Assembly: GCF_023169885.1 (NCBI RefSeq)
Contig: NZ_AP025516.1
Span: forward strand, 2,955,501-3,019,500
Direction of reading: 5' to 3'
Source of the DNA: Desulfofustis limnaeus
GTDB lineage: Bacteria > Desulfobacterota > Desulfobulbia > Desulfobulbales > Desulfocapsaceae
Length of the DNA: 64,000 nucleotides
Shown: positions 17,504-26,110 of the stretch, in pieces
Position numbering within the stretch: position 1 is the first letter of the stretch
Layout: each line of letters starts with the position of its first letter
The notes under the pieces: generated by a model
The model's input: the letters and a program-made list of their open reading frames with translations, nothing else
Told to the model about the DNA's origin: nothing
Databases searched by the model: none
Position numbers and translations under genes: made by a program

Positions 17504-18837
17504 GGGTTCCTTGAAAAATAGGGGCTAAAAATCTGGCAAATTATTCAAAAAAATCAGCGAAAAATCTCTGAAAATATATTAATATCAACACGTTGGTTAT
17601 GATATCACCATTTCATTCCCCCTTTTCAGAGATAGCGCCATGACACAATTCGGCCTCTTCGATTATCACAAGCGACTCTCCCGGATCGATAAAGCCGGTG
17701 ATCCCCTGATCGAACTCAATAAGGTGGTTGATTGGGAACAGTTCCGTGTCCTCATCAACCGTGCACTTGAGAAACCGCGTAAATCTCCAGCCGGTGCCAA
17801 GGGCTACGACCCAATCCTGCTGTTCAAGATCCTGATTCTCCAGTCTTTGTACAATCTCTCCGACGAGGCCATGGAGTATCAGATCCTTGATCGCTATTCG
17901 TTTTCCCGGTTCCTTGGTATTCGTGAAGGTTCCAAGGTGCCCGATGCCACCACCATCTTCCGCTTCCGGGATGAACTGGCCAAAGCCGGCGTGGTGGAGC
18001 TGCTGTTTACCCAGTTCGATCAGTTCCTCCGTGAGCATGGCTTTCGTGCGCAAAAGGGCCAGATTGTCGATGCCTCCATTATCCGCGTTCCCACTCAGCG
18101 CAACAGCCGGGAAGAAAACGAAGATATCAAAGCCGGCACACCCATCACCTCATGGGACGAACCGAAACGCCGGCAAAAAGATACCGATGCCCGCTGGACC
18201 AAGAAGAACGGCAAAGCGTTCTTTGGCTACAAGAACCATGTCAGTATCGACGTCGGTCACAAGTTCATTCGCAGCTATGAGGTCACCGACGCCAGTGTCC
18301 ATGACAGTCAAGTGTTTACCGAGCTGCTTGACCCGGAAAATACCAGTAATGACGTCTGGGCCGATTCTGCGTACCGTTCCGAAGAATCGTTGCAGGAGTT
18401 GGCACAACAAGGGTTTCAAGAACACCTGCAGCTCAAGGGCAACCGGCACCGAAAGCTGACCGACGAAGAGCGCCAGGCGAATCGGACCAGATCGAAGATC
18501 CGTAGCCGTGTCGAACATGTCTTCGGGGTGATGGCCATGCGTACCGGCAGTACACTGATGCGCGGGATTGGCATGGTCAGAATCAGGGCCAAGATCGGCT
18601 TGCGCAATTTGGCTTACAATGTGAGCCGTTTTGCACTGCTGGCCACCGCTTAACAGCAGACGTGCGCCTTCAGAACGTAGAAGGCGCTCACCGGCTCCTG
18701 AAAGAGCGATACGTGAGATCAAGAGAGCAGAAAATCGTCTCATGGCCGTCATAGTTTGACGAAAAACGGTGTTCATGAGTGCAGATTTTTACGGCGCAAC
18801 AACGCGTTTATTGAAAATGGCATTATTCAAGGTGCCC
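17504..18837 (+). mobile_element. Complete IS5-family insertion sequence, 1334 bp
   Basis: The element runs between terminal inverted repeats GGGTTCCTTGAAAAAT (17504-17519) and the complement of GGGCACCTTGAATAAT (18822-18837), 13 of 16 matching. It is flanked by the 4-bp duplication TGAA (17500-17503 and 18838-18841). It carries one intact transposase gene. Family placement rests on the transposase type, the short inverted repeats and the 4-bp duplication. The intact ends, gene and duplication indicate a recent insertion. Confidence 0.9.
17640..18653 (+). CDS. IS5-family DDE transposase
   Basis: A 337-residue, apparently full-length transposase. The N-terminal part has YDPILLFKILILQSLYNLSD and the FLGIREGSKVPDATTIFRFR block typical of the IS5 group. 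The catalytic triad is visible as Asp in IVDASIIRVP, Asp in VWADSAYRSEE and Glu in RSRVEHVFGVM. The start MTQFGLFDYHKRLSRIDKAG follows a weak GAGATAGCGCC. No frameshift or internal stop is seen, so the element may still move. Confidence 0.95.
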   Translation: MTQFGLFDYHKRLSRIDKAGDPLIELNKVVDWEQFRVLINRALEKPRKSPAGAKGYDPILLFKILILQSLYNLSDEAMEYQILDRYSFSRFLGIREGSKVPDATTIFRFRDELAKAGVVELLFTQFDQFLREHGFRAQKGQIVDASIIRVPTQRNSREENEDIKAGTPITSWDEPKRRQKDTDARWTKKNGKAFFGYKNHVSIDVGHKFIRSYEVTDASVHDSQVFTELLDPENTSNDVWADSAYRSEESLQELAQQGFQEHLQLKGNRHRKLTDEERQANRTRSKIRSRVEHVFGVMAMRTGSTLMRGIGMVRIRAKIGLRNLAYNVSRFALLATA

Positions 18838-19635
18838 TGAAGTGGGACGAATCGAACTGACCGGCCGCGATCTCGATTTTTCCTTTGTCCCGACCGGTGG
18901 TGAACGGCTGGAAATCCATCCGCAGACACCTGATATGCCGGTAACCAGGCCATCAACCCTACGCCCGTCACCCCTGAACCAAGTGTGTTTCCTGGCAGAT
19001 GCCACGGTGGGCAAGCTGGCCCGGCTCCTGCGTCTGGCCGGTTTGGACACGACGGTCGTCGCCGCTCAGCAACCGATTTCTGCCGTGGCCGCAGCGGCCG
19101 TCCGTGACAGGCGGATTCTGTTGACCAGGAACCGTGAGTTACTGAAACTACGTCTGGTCACCCATGGCCGACTGCTGCGCAGTCAGGATCCCCGGCAACA
19201 ATTCACCGAGGTCAGTCAGCTCTACCATCTCCAGCCACTCTTCCGTCCCTTCTCGCGTTGCGCGGTCTGCAACGCCGTCCTGGAGGCGGTCGACAAAGAG
19301 GCGGTCATCGATCGTCTCGAACCTCTTACCCGCCGATATTACGACCACTTCAAACACTGCCCAGCGTGCAACCGGATATACTGGCAGGGCTCGCATCAGC
19401 AGCGCCTGAACCACCTGTTCGGCTGGTCAAACTCCTGATCCCCTCGCCCGAAACGACCCGATCACTCCTGCACAGCAGGGTTTAATTATTTGAAATAAAA
19501 AGACACTTTAAACCATATTGGCATTTCCATCGCAGTGCTCCCGTGCTATAGTAATGCCACTTTTTGTCATCAGTGACAGGATGAGGTCGGTAACACCGGC
19601 TCCATTCCACCGCCAACTCGACGCCCACACATGCC

Positions 19636-21930
19636 ATGCAGACCGGTACCGAACCCCTGACCTCCCAACGTGTCTACGACGAACGGTTCAAGAAGCTGGT
19701 GAACGAGATCCACGCCGCCTCTTCGCCGAACGCCATCATGGTCGGTCTACGCAACAAGATCCTGACCATCTACAACGTGGAGATGGCGACCATCTTCCTC
19801 ATCGACGCCAAACACAACCGGCTGGTATCCTGGGTATTGCTGCCGGGCGATTCGCTGAGCAAGATCCGCATGGAGATCAACCGCGCCAGCATCACCGGAT
19901 TCGTGGCCGAGACCCGCAAGATGCTGAACATCAGCAACGTCTATGACAGCAGCGAGCTGCAGAGCATCGATCCATCACTGACCTTCGACTCCTCCTGGGA
20001 CCAGAAGACCGGGAATAAGACCCGCCAGGTTCTGGCCACGCCGGTCATTCACAAGGCCAACCTGATGGGCGTCATCGAACTGATCAACAAAAAAGGCGGG
20101 GCCGACTTCAACCCGACCGACGAGAGCCGGATCAAGGAGTTGGCCGATACCCTGGCCATCGCCCTGTTCAACCATTACAAAAGCGGCAAGAAAATCCCGA
20201 TGCGCTACGAGGAACTGGTCAATCGGGAAATCATCTCACCGCAGGAAATGGAACGGGCCATGGTGATCGCCACCCAGCAGGAAAAGGAAGTGGAAACGGT
20301 GCTGATGGAGAATTACCTGATCCCCAAACCGGACCTGGGTGATGCGCTGGCGTTCGTCTACAAGACCGGTTTTGTCGACCTGAGGGCCGATCGCTTTGCC
20401 GCCGATTCCTTCGTCACCCCAGCCACCATCGGAGTGTTACGCCGGCAACTCATTGTGCCGCTGGAAAAGAGGCGCGGCGAGCTGGTCGTGGCCGCCAAGA
20501 ACCCGGCCAACCAAGCCGGGCTGCTGGAAGTCAAGCACCTCTTCCGGGTCCCCAAGATCAGCGTCATGCTGGCCTTCGGCGACGATATCCGCGATCTTCT
20601 CGATGCCATCGTACCGCCGCCTGTGGAAGATATTCATGCCGGTGTCGGGGCCGAAGAGCAGCCCGACGAAGAGACGTATATACCGGAGATCTACCAGAAA
20701 ATCGAGGACCAACCGGCCGACGTGGCGGTGGACGCCACGCCGGCCGTGCAACTGGTCAACAAGATGATCGAAGATGCGTTTTATGCCGGTGCCTCGGATA
20801 TTCACATCGAGCCCTACGGCAACCGCCAGGATGCCGAGGTGCGCTTTCGCATCGACGGCAGCTGCTCCAATATCCTCAACATCCCCAAAGCCAACGTTAA
20901 ATCGGTGATTGCCCGGATCAAGGTATTGGCCGACCTGGACATCGCCGAGCGGCGCAAGCCGCAGGACGGTAAGATGAAGTTCACCACCACCCGGGCCGAT
21001 AACGTGGAATTGCGCGTCGCCACGCTGCCCACCGCCGACGGCAATGAAGACGTGGTCCTGCGAATCCTCGCCGACAGCAAACCGATACCGCTTTACAAAC
21101 TGGCCCCGGAGCGCACCCTGAACCGGCTCATCCCCTGCATCACCAAACCGTACGGCATGTTCCTGGTGGTCGGGCCGACCGGCTCCGGTAAGACCACCTC
21201 CCTGCATTCGGTACTCAACTACATCAACACCCCGGAAAAGAAGATCTGGACCGCCGAAGACCCGGTGGAGATAACCCAGTACCGACTGCGCCAGGTGCAG
21301 GTCAAACCGCACATCGGCTACACCTTCGCCGCCGCCATGCGCGCCTTCCTGCGCGCCGACCCGGACATCATCATGATCGGCGAGATGCGCGACCAGGAAA
21401 CGGCCAAGATGGCTATCGAAGCCTCGTTGACCGGCCACGTGGTGTTCAGCACCCTGCACACCAACTCGGCGGCGGAGACGGTCATCCGTCTCATCGAGAT
21501 GGGCATGGACCCGTTCAATTTCTCCGACTCATTGCTCGGCATCCTCGCCCAGCGGCTGGTCCGTACCCTCTGCGAGGACTGCAAGGAGCCCTTCAACCCG
21601 ACCCAGAAGGAATACGACAATCTCGTGCACCACTACGGCGTGATGTTCTTCGAGCATCTCAATATCCCCCATTCCAAGGATCTTACGCTCTTTCGCGCCA
21701 ATGGCTGCGACACCTGCAACCACAGCGGCTACAAAGGCCGGCAGGGTTTGTACGAACTGCTGGTGGCCAATCAGAAAATCAAGAGTCTGATCATCGAAAA
21801 GGCCCCGGCCGAGGCCATCAAGATCGAGGCCATCGAGGACGGCATGACCGTCCTGCTGCAGGAAGGCATCCATCTGATCTTCGCCGGTAAGACCGACATC
21901 AAGCAGGTGATGAGCACCTGCCTCATCTGA
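19636..21930 (+). CDS. GAF-domain GspE/PilB-type secretion/pilus ATPase
   Basis: A 764-residue ATPase of the type II secretion/type IV pilus assembly family with an unusual N-terminal GAF domain. The GAF occupies residues ~15-180 (MATIFLIDAKHNRLVSWVLL; GVIELINKKGGADFNPTD). A GspE/MshE N-terminal domain follows at ~190-325, then the catalytic core: the AFYAGASDIHIEPYG motif at ~381-395, Walker A GPTGSGKT at 513-520, the Walker B/Asp box DIIMIGEMRD at ~577-586, and a His box (STLHTNSAAE). A zinc-binding tetracysteine uses CEDC (646-649) and CDTC (691-694). No pilus or secretion genes are adjacent, so it is an orphan whose activity may be tuned by a small ligand bound to the GAF domain. Confidence 0.88.
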   Translation: MQTGTEPLTSQRVYDERFKKLVNEIHAASSPNAIMVGLRNKILTIYNVEMATIFLIDAKHNRLVSWVLLPGDSLSKIRMEINRASITGFVAETRKMLNISNVYDSSELQSIDPSLTFDSSWDQKTGNKTRQVLATPVIHKANLMGVIELINKKGGADFNPTDESRIKELADTLAIALFNHYKSGKKIPMRYEELVNREIISPQEMERAMVIATQQEKEVETVLMENYLIPKPDLGDALAFVYKTGFVDLRADRFAADSFVTPATIGVLRRQLIVPLEKRRGELVVAAKNPANQAGLLEVKHLFRVPKISVMLAFGDDIRDLLDAIVPPPVEDIHAGVGAEEQPDEETYIPEIYQKIEDQPADVAVDATPAVQLVNKMIEDAFYAGASDIHIEPYGNRQDAEVRFRIDGSCSNILNIPKANVKSVIARIKVLADLDIAERRKPQDGKMKFTTTRADNVELRVATLPTADGNEDVVLRILADSKPIPLYKLAPERTLNRLIPCITKPYGMFLVVGPTGSGKTTSLHSVLNYINTPEKKIWTAEDPVEITQYRLRQVQVKPHIGYTFAAAMRAFLRADPDIIMIGEMRDQETAKMAIEASLTGHVVFSTLHTNSAAETVIRLIEMGMDPFNFSDSLLGILAQRLVRTLCEDCKEPFNPTQKEYDNLVHHYGVMFFEHLNIPHSKDLTLFRANGCDTCNHSGYKGRQGLYELLVANQKIKSLIIEKAPAEAIKIEAIEDGMTVLLQEGIHLIFAGKTDIKQVMSTCLI

Positions 21931-21982
21931 GCCGCTCACCGTTCGCCACGAGGATGATACCCGGCCACGAGGATACCCCATC

Positions 21983-23203
21983 ATGAACCCGTCACCGAAC
22001 CGCCTCATCTCGCTGTCCCAGGCCCGGGCCATCGTCGACTCGCTGGGCCCGCTTGCCAGCGAAGAAACGCCCCTCACCGAAGCACTCGGCCGAATCACGG
22101 CAGAACCGGTATGCGCCGCCGGCAACTGCCCGACTGTCGATTCCTCGCTCAAAGACGGCTACGCGGTCCGTTCCGACGACGTCGCGGCGGCGACCGCCGA
22201 TCAGCCGGTCTCCTTGGTCATCACCGGCACCGTGGTGGCCGGCGCCGCCACGTCTCCCACCGTCGGTCCCGGAACCGCGGTCCGCATCATGACCGGCGCG
22301 ACGCTGCCGGCCGGCGCCGACGCGGTGCTGGCCGCCGAATTCGCCACCGAGCGGGACCGACAGGTGGAGGTACGGGCCAACGCTCATGCCGGACGTAATG
22401 TCCTGCGCGCCGGATCGGACGTAAGCGCCGGGGAAATCGTCACCACCGCCGGGACGGTGCTTGGTCCCGGTCATCTGGGACTGTTCGCCGCCGCCGGGAT
22501 CACCCGGCTCAGTGTGGTTCGCCGACCCCGGATCATGGTCGCCGCCATCGGCAGCGAACTGGTGGAGCCGGGTCAACCGATCGGCCCCGGCCAAGTGGCG
22601 GCCAGCAACTTGGTCACGATTCGCGGCGAATTGCAGCGAATCGGCCTGGAGACCGATGGCGTCCTGCTCACCGACCAGCTCGACCGGCTGGAGTCGGTCT
22701 TCGCTGCGATACTGAGCAGCCACGACGTCCTCCTCACCTGCGGCGGGGTACTCGACGGCGACAAGGATCTGACCTTGCGGGCCATGGACCGGCTCGGGGT
22801 GCAGCGGTTGTTTCACCGGGTACGAATCGGTCCAGGCAAGGGGATTGCCATGGGCCGGATCGGCACCGCCGTCATCTTCAACCTCCCCGGCGGCCCGCCC
22901 TCCAACCACGTGGCCTTTCGCCAGCTCGCCCTGCCCGGCATCAGGAAACTGGCAGGCTACCCGGCCCCGTTTACCGGTCACAAAACGGCTCTGCTGACCG
23001 AAACGGTACACGGCACCAACGGCTGGACCCAGTTTATCTACGGCCGTATGTTGGCACAAAAAGACGACGGCTCGCGGCACGTCCAACCACTCACCGAGCT
23101 GCCGCGTCTGCAAGCCATGGCCGTAGCCGACTGCCTGATCGAGCTGCCCGAGGAAATCGATATCCGTACCGCCGGTGCTCCGGTGACGATCTGGCTGTTT
23201 TAG
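21983..23203 (+). CDS. moeA: Molybdopterin molybdenumtransferase MoeA
   Basis: A 406-residue enzyme that inserts molybdate (or tungstate) into adenylylated molybdopterin. It shows the MoeA signatures: the DGYAVRSDD motif near residue 57, AVRIMTGATLPAGADAVLAA, the GPGHLGLFAAAG block, AAIGSELVEPGQ, and the MoCF-like domain with TCGGVLDGDKD and FNLPGGPPSN. In the usual TCGGVSxGxxD motif the Ser after Val is replaced by Leu. It follows the GAF-GspE gene by 52 bp. Molybdoenzymes such as formate dehydrogenases are expected elsewhere in the genome. Confidence 0.92.
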   Translation: MNPSPNRLISLSQARAIVDSLGPLASEETPLTEALGRITAEPVCAAGNCPTVDSSLKDGYAVRSDDVAAATADQPVSLVITGTVVAGAATSPTVGPGTAVRIMTGATLPAGADAVLAAEFATERDRQVEVRANAHAGRNVLRAGSDVSAGEIVTTAGTVLGPGHLGLFAAAGITRLSVVRRPRIMVAAIGSELVEPGQPIGPGQVAASNLVTIRGELQRIGLETDGVLLTDQLDRLESVFAAILSSHDVLLTCGGVLDGDKDLTLRAMDRLGVQRLFHRVRIGPGKGIAMGRIGTAVIFNLPGGPPSNHVAFRQLALPGIRKLAGYPAPFTGHKTALLTETVHGTNGWTQFIYGRMLAQKDDGSRHVQPLTELPRLQAMAVADCLIELPEEIDIRTAGAPVTIWLF

Positions 23204-23293
23204 CAGCTGCTCGCTCCCGGCTCGAGTCGCCAGGCACGCTCCCGATTCAGAGAATGCCGCAGGAAGAGGCATCAAGCCGAGCGGGAAAAGAGT

Positions 23294-23322
23294 TTGACAC
23301 CGATCAGTCGCTGAGGTATTGG
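23294..23322 (+). promoter_or_regulatory. Sigma-70-type promoter of the cobalamin-riboswitch leader
   Basis: TTGACA at 23294-23299, a 17-base spacer, then TATTGG at 23317-23322, immediately upstream of the first conserved riboswitch bases. The -35 is perfect and the -10 is moderate. Confidence 0.6.
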
Positions 23323-23324
23323 TA

Positions 23325-23548
23325 AGGTTGTTTTTCAGGTTCCGCTCCGGCGGATGAAAAGGGAACCCCGTGCGAATCGGGGACGGGCCCGCCGCTGTAA
23401 TCCTCCCTACCCGATATTCGGGAAGGAACGTTTCCGGCCCCGTGCGTCACTGCTCTGAGAGCGGGAAGACCGCCGGTAACGGGGGAGAGTCAGAAGACCT
23501 GCCTGAAAGTAGCGAACGAACCTCCGCGGACAAGGGGTTCAGGCGTCA
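23325..23548 (+). promoter_or_regulatory. Cobalamin riboswitch upstream of cbiK
   Basis: The leader contains the class signatures in order: a GGTTCCGCTCCGGCGGAT arm, AAAAGGGAACCCCGTGCGAA, TCGGGGACGGGCCCGCCGCT with GTAA, the peripheral stems, and the adenosylcobalamin box written here as GAGTCAGAAGACCTGCCTGA. A closing arm, GGGGTTCAGGCG, follows. It lies about 95 bases before cbiK and directly before an intrinsic terminator, so it most likely represses cbiK transcription when cobalamin is plentiful. Confidence 0.93.
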
Positions 23549-23569
23549 TTCCAGTGGATAAACCAGGGC

Positions 23570-23604
23570 ATCCCCGGATCAATTCTTGGTCCGGGGATTT
23601 TTTC
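23570..23604 (+). terminator. Riboswitch-linked intrinsic terminator in the cbiK leader
   Basis: A 13-bp stem with one T-G pair (ATCCCCGGATCAA at 23570-23582, TTGGTCCGGGGAT at 23586-23598) and a 3-base loop, followed by a run of six T. It sits between the cobalamin riboswitch and the cbiK start, the expected place for an expression platform working by premature termination. Confidence 0.88.
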
Positions 23605-23641
23605 TTTCCGGGCCGCCAACCATCAGTTGAGGGAGTGAATC

Positions 23642-24520
23642 ATGCGCACCATGAAACCCGCTTTTCTGGCAAGTCTCGTCCTGTTGCTCGCCTGGTCCGC
23701 CGTTGCCGTCGCCGCCCAGCACGGCAAGGCGCCGGAAAAGCAAACCGGCATCCTGCTGGTCGCCTTCGGTTCCAGTGAAGAAAGCGCCCAGGTCTCGTTC
23801 GAGAACATCGACCGTAAAGTGAAACAGGCCTATCCCGATGTCCCCGTGCGGTGGGCCTACACCTCGCATGTCATCCGCAAGAAACTGGCCGCCCAAGGGA
23901 AGCTTCTGGACTCACCCGAAGTCGCCCTGGCCAGAATGCTCGACGAGGGCTTCACCCATGTGGCGGTCCAATCCCTGCATACCATCAGCGGCGCCGAGTT
24001 TCACGACCTGCAGCGATCCGTTGCCGGCTTCGCCCGCATGGGCGGTTTTGCCCAGGTGGCCCTGGGCAACCCGCTGCTGGCCACGCAAGAGGACCTGGCC
24101 CGGACCGTGAAGGCGATCCTGGCTATCGTACCCGAAGAACGCAAACCGGAAGAGGCGGTCGTACTCATGGGCCACGGTACCCATCACCCGGCCAACGCCT
24201 TTTACGCCGCTCTGATGTTCCAGCTCCAGCTCCGAGATCCCAACATCTTCATCGGCACCGTGGAGGCGTTCCCCGATGCGGCCGTCATCCTCGAGTTGCT
24301 CACCGCCAAAGGGATCAAGACGGCCTACCTGATGCCGTTCATGTCGGTGGCCGGCGATCATGCCAAGAACGACATGGCCGGCGACGACCAGGACTCGTGG
24401 AAATCGATCTTCACTTCGGCCGGCATCAGCTGCATCCCGATCCTGAAAGGTACCGCCGAGTTCGATGAATTCGTCGATATCTGGGTCGAACACATCAGTC
24501 AAACCCTCGCCCAGTTCTGA
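23642..24520 (+). CDS. cbiK: Sirohydrochlorin cobaltochelatase CbiK, exported form
   Basis: A 292-residue class II chelatase that inserts Co2+ into sirohydrochlorin in anaerobic cobalamin synthesis. It begins with a signal peptide (KPAFLASLVLLLAWSAVAVA, cleavage near AQHGK). The chelatase core starts ILLVAFGSSEESAQVSFENI and includes the metal-site motifs LMGHGTHHPAN and FMSVAGDHAKND. Periplasmic CbiK proteins with this architecture are known from Desulfovibrio. The upstream cobalamin riboswitch and terminator independently support a role tied to corrinoids. Why a chelatase should be exported is not settled; heme or metal handling in the periplasm has been proposed for the family. Confidence 0.93.
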   Translation: MRTMKPAFLASLVLLLAWSAVAVAAQHGKAPEKQTGILLVAFGSSEESAQVSFENIDRKVKQAYPDVPVRWAYTSHVIRKKLAAQGKLLDSPEVALARMLDEGFTHVAVQSLHTISGAEFHDLQRSVAGFARMGGFAQVALGNPLLATQEDLARTVKAILAIVPEERKPEEAVVLMGHGTHHPANAFYAALMFQLQLRDPNIFIGTVEAFPDAAVILELLTAKGIKTAYLMPFMSVAGDHAKNDMAGDDQDSWKSIFTSAGISCIPILKGTAEFDEFVDIWVEHISQTLAQF

Positions 24521-24919
24521 GTCATCGACGCTTCGTTCAGCTCCCGCCCCGGTGCAATGACCTCCACGAGTCACACCCTGCCACTGGTTCGGGAGCTTCC
24601 TGTCCAACGTCGCCGTTCACTGGTTCACGATCGCCGCACGTCCTGCACACTACCAAGGCGTTTGTTCAGGCACCTTTTTTCATCATCGACCATCACCCAC
24701 AGCCCCTGCCTAACGAAATATAGTGCCCATTTTGAGTAGTACGAGTATTGTGCCCACAGCGATGTATGATAATGATAGCCAATTGACCAACACGCATTTT
24801 CTTCTGTTGTCAGGCAGCACCAGCCGCCTCTTCCTCATGGCATAAAGGGATGACGGCTACGCTTTCGGGTTCCTTACACTAAGGGATAGCTTCCGCCGTG
24901 ACCCTGCTTTTGCAACGTC
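24521..24919. other. Intergenic region before the RND efflux operon
   Basis: About 400 bases without a convincing gene. A 60-codon frame at 24557-24739 has no recognisable protein character. Base composition becomes more AT-rich at 24700-24800. The right part must include the promoter of the efflux operon; no clear -35/-10 pair was found. Confidence 0.4.
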
Positions 24920-24931
24920 TACCGATCGGTA
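24920..24931. promoter_or_regulatory. Palindrome at the start of the RND efflux operon (candidate operator)
   Basis: TACCGATCGGTA is a perfect 12-bp palindrome ending 7 bases before the ATG of the membrane-fusion gene, where a bound repressor would block the leader. It also takes the place where a ribosome binding site would lie. Operator function is inferred from position and symmetry only; no regulator gene is adjacent. Confidence 0.35.
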
Positions 24932-24938
24932 TATACAC

Positions 24939-26105
24939 ATGACTTCTGCCACGGCGCGCTTGTTGTACACCTTGGTGGCCTCCGTGCTGTTTTTCATCGG
25001 CTGCAGTCAGGAACCGCCTACAACGCCGGCACCTCCCGCCGAGGTATCAGTCGTCGAAGTCCGTCATCGTGTCGTACCGGTGTCGGCCTCCCACGTGGCC
25101 CAGGTAACCAGTTCGCATCAGGTCCAGATCATGGCCCGGGTAAATGGTTTTCTGGAAGCAATCACCTACACGGAAGGAAAAACGGTAGAAGAAGGCCAGG
25201 TCATGTTTCGGATTGACCAGAAGCCATTCCAGGCCCAGGTGGAAGCCGGTCGATCGGAGGTTGATATTCGCCAGGCGCAACTCTGGGTCGCCCAGGCCAA
25301 TTTCAACCGGATCAAACCGTTGGCTGAGCAGGATGCAGCGAGTCTCAGCGACCTGGACAACGCCATCGGCAGTCTGAAAACCGCCCAGGCAGCCCTCGCC
25401 GAAGCACAGGCGCGCCTGCAGAAGGCCGAACTCGACCTGAGTTATACGACGATACGCTCGCCCATCACCGGTATCGCCGGTCAAGCAGAGTTGCGGGAAG
25501 GAGCCTATATAGCGGCGACTGGCCCTGCCGCCAAGCTCACCTATGTGGCTCGCCTCGACCCCATTTGGGTGGAGTTCAGCGTCTCCCAGAATGAAATGGC
25601 GAGGACCCGCCGGGAAGTGGAACAAGGGGCCATCCGACTCCCGGAGAACCAGGACTATCTCGTCGAGGTGGAATTTGCTGACGGCACCCGTTACCCGCAC
25701 ACCGGCAAACTCAACTTCGCCGACCCGTCCTTCAACCAACAGACCGGCACTTTTCTGGTCAGAGCGGAACTGCCCAACCCCGAGGGGCTCCTTCGCCCCG
25801 GCATGTACCTCACGGTCTGGCTCCGGGGCGCAGAGCGGCCACAGGCCGTGGTCGTCCCGCAAAAGGCAGTCCTCCAGACCGCCAACGGTCATCTGGTCTT
25901 CGTGGTGGGCCCGGCCGACACTGCTGATCCTCGGCCGGTGCTCGTCGGCGACTGGCTCGATGACCAATGGATCGTCACCACGGGTCTGCATCCCGGTGAT
26001 CGGGTCGTCGTTGACGGGCTCATGCGGTTGGCGCCCGGCATGCCGGTAAAGATCGTCCCGGCCGCAGACCGCAGCGCGTCCTCCCCCACTTCCGGGAACC
26101 GTTAA
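24939..26105 (+). CDS. RND efflux periplasmic adaptor (membrane-fusion) lipoprotein
   Basis: A 388-residue AcrA/MexA-type adaptor. The N-terminus LLYTLVASVLFFIGCSQEPP is a lipoprotein signal with the lipidated Cys in FIGC. It is followed by the first half of the lipoyl domain (VNGFLEAITYTEGKTVEEGQ), a helical hairpin (~85-150), the second lipoyl half (YTTIRSPITGIAGQAELREG) and beta-barrel/membrane-proximal domains (FLVRAELPNPEGLLRPGMYL). It bridges the inner-membrane pump and the outer-membrane channel encoded by the next two genes. The ATG at 24939 has no clear Shine-Dalgarno sequence. Confidence 0.93.
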   Translation: MTSATARLLYTLVASVLFFIGCSQEPPTTPAPPAEVSVVEVRHRVVPVSASHVAQVTSSHQVQIMARVNGFLEAITYTEGKTVEEGQVMFRIDQKPFQAQVEAGRSEVDIRQAQLWVAQANFNRIKPLAEQDAASLSDLDNAIGSLKTAQAALAEAQARLQKAELDLSYTTIRSPITGIAGQAELREGAYIAATGPAAKLTYVARLDPIWVEFSVSQNEMARTRREVEQGAIRLPENQDYLVEVEFADGTRYPHTGKLNFADPSFNQQTGTFLVRAELPNPEGLLRPGMYLTVWLRGAERPQAVVVPQKAVLQTANGHLVFVVGPADTADPRPVLVGDWLDDQWIVTTGLHPGDRVVVDGLMRLAPGMPVKIVPAADRSASSPTSGNR

Positions 26106-26110
26106 TCCCT

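Larger units (their letters stand above)
17330..19438 (+). pseudogene. Mut7-C RNase/ubiquitin-fold protein gene split by an IS element
   Basis: Two in-frame halves of one gene flank the IS at 17504-18837. The left half (17330-17503) encodes an N-terminal ubiquitin-like domain (IELWFHGDLLDFFKGFL, ending IIESLGIPHTE). The right half (from 18842) continues VGRIELTGRDLDFSF, then the Mut7-C RNase domain (CFLADATVGKLARLLRLAGL) and a zinc ribbon (RCAVCN and HCPACNRIYW). Removing the IS and one copy of its TGAA duplication rejoins the frame exactly as ...PHTEVGRIE..., giving ~258 residues. The left half now reads five IS codons to a TAG; the right half has no good start of its own. The gene is therefore presumably inactive. 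The original start may be 17330 or 17351. Confidence 0.85.
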
